DNA from: Autumnicola lenta
Lineage (GTDB): Bacteria > Bacteroidota > Bacteroidia > Flavobacteriales > Flavobacteriaceae
Direction of reading: 5' to 3'
Length of the DNA: 64,000 bases
NCBI RefSeq assembly: GCF_031846515.1
Contig: NZ_JAVRHO010000010.1
Coordinates: forward strand, 1 to 64,000
The notes beneath the pieces are model-generated. The model did not search any database and had not been told where the DNA came from. It saw only the letters and a list, made by a program, of their open reading frames with translations. A program made the translations under genes and the position numbers. Positions 61,171-64,000 of this stretch are shown here, piece by piece (position 1 is the stretch's first letter; every line of letters begins with the position of its first letter).

Positions 61171-61713
61171 ATGCAGGATACTTCAAAACAATATGATGAG
61201 GTGGTGGAAACCTGCCGCAGCCTTTTCGCGAATAAAATGAAAGATTACGGAAGTGCCTGGCGCATTTTGAGATTGCCTTCTCTTACCGACCAGATTTTTA
61301 TAAAGGCACAGCGGATTAGGAAACTTCAGGAAAACGAGGTGCGCAAAGTAGATGAAGACGAAAAATCTGAATTTATCGGGATTATAAATTACTCCGTTAT
61401 GGCCCTTGTTCAGTTAGAAAAAGGAATTGCAGAGCAACCCGATTTGGAAGCTGAAGAAGCTGCTGTTTTATACAATGAAAAAATCGCGGAAACCAAGGCT
61501 TTAATGATGAACAAAAATCACGATTATGGTGAGGCCTGGCGTGATATGCGCATTAGTTCCCTTACAGATCTTATTTTACAAAAGCTGCTAAGGGTAAAGC
61601 AAATTGAAGATAATAAAGGAAAGACGCTGGTGAGCGAAGGTATAGATGCCAATTATCAGGATATGATTAATTACTCGGTTTTTGCACTGATTTTGATGCA
61701 GGAAGCGGAGTAG
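61171..61713 (+). CDS. DUF1599 protein with internal duplication
   Basis: A 180-residue protein made of two DUF1599-type repeats: FANKMKDYGSAWRILRLPSL and MMNKNHDYGEAWRDMRISSL (each followed by TDxI and a helix with basic residues). DUF1599 folds are nucleotide-pyrophosphatase-like alpha-helical bundles. The ATG at 61171 is used; the open frame starts with a TTG at 61138. It leads the DoxX-tpiA-prmA run. Function unknown. Confidence 0.8.
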   Translation: MQDTSKQYDEVVETCRSLFANKMKDYGSAWRILRLPSLTDQIFIKAQRIRKLQENEVRKVDEDEKSEFIGIINYSVMALVQLEKGIAEQPDLEAEEAAVLYNEKIAETKALMMNKNHDYGEAWRDMRISSLTDLILQKLLRVKQIEDNKGKTLVSEGIDANYQDMINYSVFALILMQEAE

Positions 61714-61730
61714 CATAAAAAGCAAATTAC

Positions 61731-62825
61731 ATGAAATTATTAGTGGGAATCGCCCGGGTGGTGGTAGGTGTTTTATTCATTTTTTCTGGATTTATAAAAC
61801 TTAATGATCCCGTTGGGTTCTCTTTTAAACTGCAGGAATATTTTAGTCAGGGGGTTTTAAACATCGAAGTACTTATTCCTTTTGCGCTCGTCATCGCTAT
61901 CCTGCTTGTGGTTTTTGAGCTTGTGTTGGGAATTATGCTGCTTATTGGCTATCTGCCAAAATTTACGACCTGGAGCCTGCTCCTTATGATTGTCTTTTTT
62001 ACTTTCCTCACCTTTTATTCGGCATACTTTAATAAAGTAACCGACTGTGGTTGCTTTGGTGATGCTATCCCGCTTACGCCTTGGCAGTCTTTTATAAAAG
62101 ATGTGATCCTGCTTGTACTTATTGTATTCTTATTTGTTAAACGGAAATTGATAACACCGGTTTTTGCGCCGGCATCACATAGATGGATTATCTTTCTATC
62201 ATTTATGCTGAGTTTTGTTTTTTGTTATTATGTTTTAATGCACCTTCCGGTTTTCGATTTTAGGGCCTATAAAGTTGGTGCGAATATTCAGGAAGGAATG
62301 GAAGTTCCTGAAGGTGCACCGGAGGCGATTTATGAATATAACTGGAAATTTCTTCATGAGGGAGAAGAGGTGATCATTACTACCAATGGGCAATATCCGC
62401 AGCAGGAAGGCGAATTTATAGAGGTGGAAACAGAAATTATACAGAAAGGTTATGAACCGCCAATCCATGATTTTTATATTCAGAAGGATGGAGAGAATTT
62501 TACTTCAGAAATACTGGAAGCAGAAAAGGTCTTTTTTATAGTAGCTTATAATCTTAGAAGTACTGAACAGGATGGATACGCGGCCGTTAAGAGGCTAAGT
62601 GAAGAGGCTTTGGGGAAAGGTTACAAAGTTGTGGGAGTGACTTCGTCTGGAGAAGAACTTCAGCAGCAAATAATTGAAAAATATGAACTGAACTTTGAGT
62701 TCTATCAGGGAGACGAGACTGCATTAAAAACAATTGTACGTTCCAATCCCGGGCTGTTGGTTTTGCGAAAAGGTACAATTACTCAAAAGAAACATTGGTT
62801 TGATGCGGCTGATGTGGATTTATAA
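61731..62825 (+). CDS. DoxX-like membrane protein with thioredoxin-like C-terminus (BT_3928 type)
   Basis: A 364-residue protein. The N-terminal half has four or more membrane helices of the DoxX/MauE type (GVLFIFSGFIKLNDPVGFSF start, TDCGCFGDAIPLTPWQSF loop). The C-terminal part (about 240-364) looks like a thioredoxin-like domain (VFFIVAYNLRS, GYKVVGVTSSGEELQQQ, PGLLVLRKG) but has no CxxC. The first half carries a CGC pair (near residue 107). Likely inner membrane, perhaps linked to redox homeostasis. It precedes tpiA by about 160 bases. Confidence 0.8.
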   Translation: MKLLVGIARVVVGVLFIFSGFIKLNDPVGFSFKLQEYFSQGVLNIEVLIPFALVIAILLVVFELVLGIMLLIGYLPKFTTWSLLLMIVFFTFLTFYSAYFNKVTDCGCFGDAIPLTPWQSFIKDVILLVLIVFLFVKRKLITPVFAPASHRWIIFLSFMLSFVFCYYVLMHLPVFDFRAYKVGANIQEGMEVPEGAPEAIYEYNWKFLHEGEEVIITTNGQYPQQEGEFIEVETEIIQKGYEPPIHDFYIQKDGENFTSEILEAEKVFFIVAYNLRSTEQDGYAAVKRLSEEALGKGYKVVGVTSSGEELQQQIIEKYELNFEFYQGDETALKTIVRSNPGLLVLRKGTITQKKHWFDAADVDL

Positions 62826-62906
62826 ATCAAATCCAAATTCTGATAAAAAATTGATAAAAAACATTGCTTAAATGCAAAGCCTTGTGCTTATGTTTTTTGT
62901 TATCGA

Positions 62907-62914
62907 TATATTTG
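62907..62914 (+). promoter_or_regulatory. -7 promoter box TATATTTG of tpiA
   Basis: TAnnTTTG box with a TTG at 62882-62884, 22 bases upstream. Gives tpiA its own promoter with a leader of about 65 bases. Confidence 0.55.
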
Positions 62915-62983
62915 TGAAACTCAGCAAAACTGAAGAAAAAACTAAGTGAAATTTTATCCTGAAAAGGATCCAACCAAAATATT

Positions 62984-63736
62984 ATGAGAAAACAAATAGT
63001 AGCAGGAAACTGGAAAATGAATAACGATCTTGCCGAAACGCAGGAACTTCTTTCCCACATTAAAATGCAATTGGTTAAAGAACCTGAAGCAGAAGTTATG
63101 GTCGCTCCTTCTTTTACCAACCTTTACAGCACTTTTGAAGCTCTAAAAGATACACCCATAAAAGTGGCGGCACAAAACATGCACCAGAGTAAGAGCGGTG
63201 CTTTTACAGGAGAAATTTCTGCATCTATGCTTAAAAGTATTGGTGTTACCACAGTTATTTTGGGACATAGCGAGCGTAGAGCACATTTTCATGAAACGAA
63301 TGAAATTCTTGCAGAGAAAGTGAATACGGCTATAGAGAATGATATGGAAGTAATTTTCTGTTTTGGGGAGGAACTTCAGGATCGTAAAAGTGAGAAGCAT
63401 TTTGAGGTGGTTGAAAAGCAACTTAAGGAAAGCCTTTACCAAATTTCTGAAGGTGCGTGGAGCAAAATCATCCTGGCTTATGAGCCTGTTTGGGCCATTG
63501 GTACAGGAGAGACTGCTTCTCCGGAACAGGCACAGGAAATGCACGCTTTTATAAGAAAAAATATTGCTGAAAACTTTAGTGAAGAAATTGCAGAAAATGT
63601 TTCTATTCTTTACGGTGGAAGTGTAAAGCCGAATAATGCAAAAGAAATTTTTGCCAAGAAAGACGTAGATGGCGGACTTATTGGCGGAGCTAGCCTTAAG
63701 GCCACTGATTTTATTGCACTGGTAAACTCCTTCTAA
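62984..63736 (+). CDS. tpiA: triosephosphate isomerase
   Basis: A 250-residue TIM barrel enzyme. Catalytic K11 is in AGNWKMNN, H95 in LGHSERR and E167 in LAYEPVWAIGTG; YGGSVKPNNA and GGLIGGASLKATDF complete the phosphate site. It interconverts dihydroxyacetone phosphate and glyceraldehyde-3-phosphate. Followed directly by prmA (no gap beyond the stop). Confidence 0.97.
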   Translation: MRKQIVAGNWKMNNDLAETQELLSHIKMQLVKEPEAEVMVAPSFTNLYSTFEALKDTPIKVAAQNMHQSKSGAFTGEISASMLKSIGVTTVILGHSERRAHFHETNEILAEKVNTAIENDMEVIFCFGEELQDRKSEKHFEVVEKQLKESLYQISEGAWSKIILAYEPVWAIGTGETASPEQAQEMHAFIRKNIAENFSEEIAENVSILYGGSVKPNNAKEIFAKKDVDGGLIGGASLKATDFIALVNSF

Positions 63737-64000
63737 ATGGCATCAAATTATCTTGAATTCAAATTCACTATAGATCCTGTCCAACCGGCTTCAGAAATTC
63801 TGATAGCCGAGCTGGGCTATCTTGGATTCGAGAGTTTTGTTGAAAATGAAGACGGAGTTACGGGTTACATTCCTTCAGAAGAATTTGAAGAGGACCTTTT
63901 TGCAGGCGTACATATTTTACAGTCAGATGAATTTCAGATTAAATATTCCCGTGAGGAAATTGAGCGGGTAAACTGGAATGAAGAATGGGAAAAGAATTTT
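63737..64000 (+). CDS. prmA: ribosomal protein L11 methyltransferase PrmA, N-terminal part
   Basis: An 88-codon open frame cut by the window end. It begins MASNYLEFKFTIDPVQPASE and has LIAELGYLGFESFVENEDG and INWNEEWEKNF-like VNWNEEWEKNF, which are the N-terminal substrate-binding domain of PrmA. The SAM-binding part would lie beyond the window. It follows tpiA at once (stop then ATG). Confidence 0.9.
   Translation, partial: MASNYLEFKFTIDPVQPASEILIAELGYLGFESFVENEDGVTGYIPSEEFEEDLFAGVHILQSDEFQIKYSREEIERVNWNEEWEKNF

Noticed and set aside
1..64000. tRNA or rRNA genes
   Set aside because: No cloverleaf or rRNA-like stretch was recognised by eye in any gap; a covariance search could still find a missed tRNA.

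Overview
The window comes from an AT-rich member of the Bacteroidota, almost certainly a flavobacterium (Flavobacteriaceae; genus not assigned). Reasons: the gldK-gldL-gldM-gldN block of gliding motility and type IX secretion, a Rho factor with the long hydrophilic insert typical of the phylum, Bacteroidetes-type promoters (TAnnTTTG -7 boxes), near absence of Shine-Dalgarno sequences, a mevalonate pathway and an arsenosugar cluster. It is mostly chromosomal backbone. I found no rRNA, tRNA, CRISPR array, prophage or integrase.

Layout. 1-9240: a secreted PQQ-type sugar dehydrogenase, a TerC protein, then a minus-strand run of five genes (YqcI/YcgG haem oxygenase family, PaiB-like flavin protein, LigD phosphoesterase, LigD polymerase, DUF1989), a frameshifted small secreted protein, a SemiSWEET/DUF421 pair, an SDR dehydrogenase and a GDPD phosphodiesterase. 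9245-15642: two heptamer repeat arrays, one ending exactly on the start codon of a flavoprotein gene; then the mevalonate operon (mvaD, mevalonate kinase, UbiA prenyltransferase), which contains a DUF4160-DUF2442 pair, and an RsuA-type pseudouridine synthase. 16304-19607: a polyamine operon (arginine decarboxylase, agmatinase, deoxyhypusine-synthase-like protein). 19716-24669: a lipoprotein, a duplicated LAB_N membrane protein and three glycosyltransferases. 24747-29908: a membrane Fe-S protein and a FAD reductase separated by a REP-associated transposase (RAYT), then DUF547 and a second RAYT. 29952-33833: arsenosugar biosynthesis. 34127-35586: a tiny membrane ORF and an AraC regulator. 35754-42462: groEL, groES, secG, a TPR-like protein, lptE, a sigma-54 activator and miaB. 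42599-53555: an LVIVD lipoprotein, topA, an arginase-fold protein that has lost metal ligands, gldKLMN and a FAD oxidoreductase. 53695-64000: rho, DUF4293, a phosphoesterase, truA, an MsbA-like ABC exporter, cdaA, folP, DUF1599, a DoxX-like protein, tpiA and the start of prmA.

The most interesting signals are: two RAYT transposases, each flanked by its own version of a palindrome, the two versions differing by compensatory symmetric changes; a nine-copy intergenic motif (about CCGAAAATTGCCATTTTT) not explained by any gene; the guanidine/N-oxygenation-flavoured cluster at 2304-5752 with a split LigD that lacks its ligase domain; the DUF4160-DUF2442 pair translationally coupled inside the mevalonate operon; the apparent pseudo-arginase beside the type IX secretion genes; and the 15-copy CTGATAA array touching a start codon. 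All family names were assigned by reading the proteins. No database search was run.
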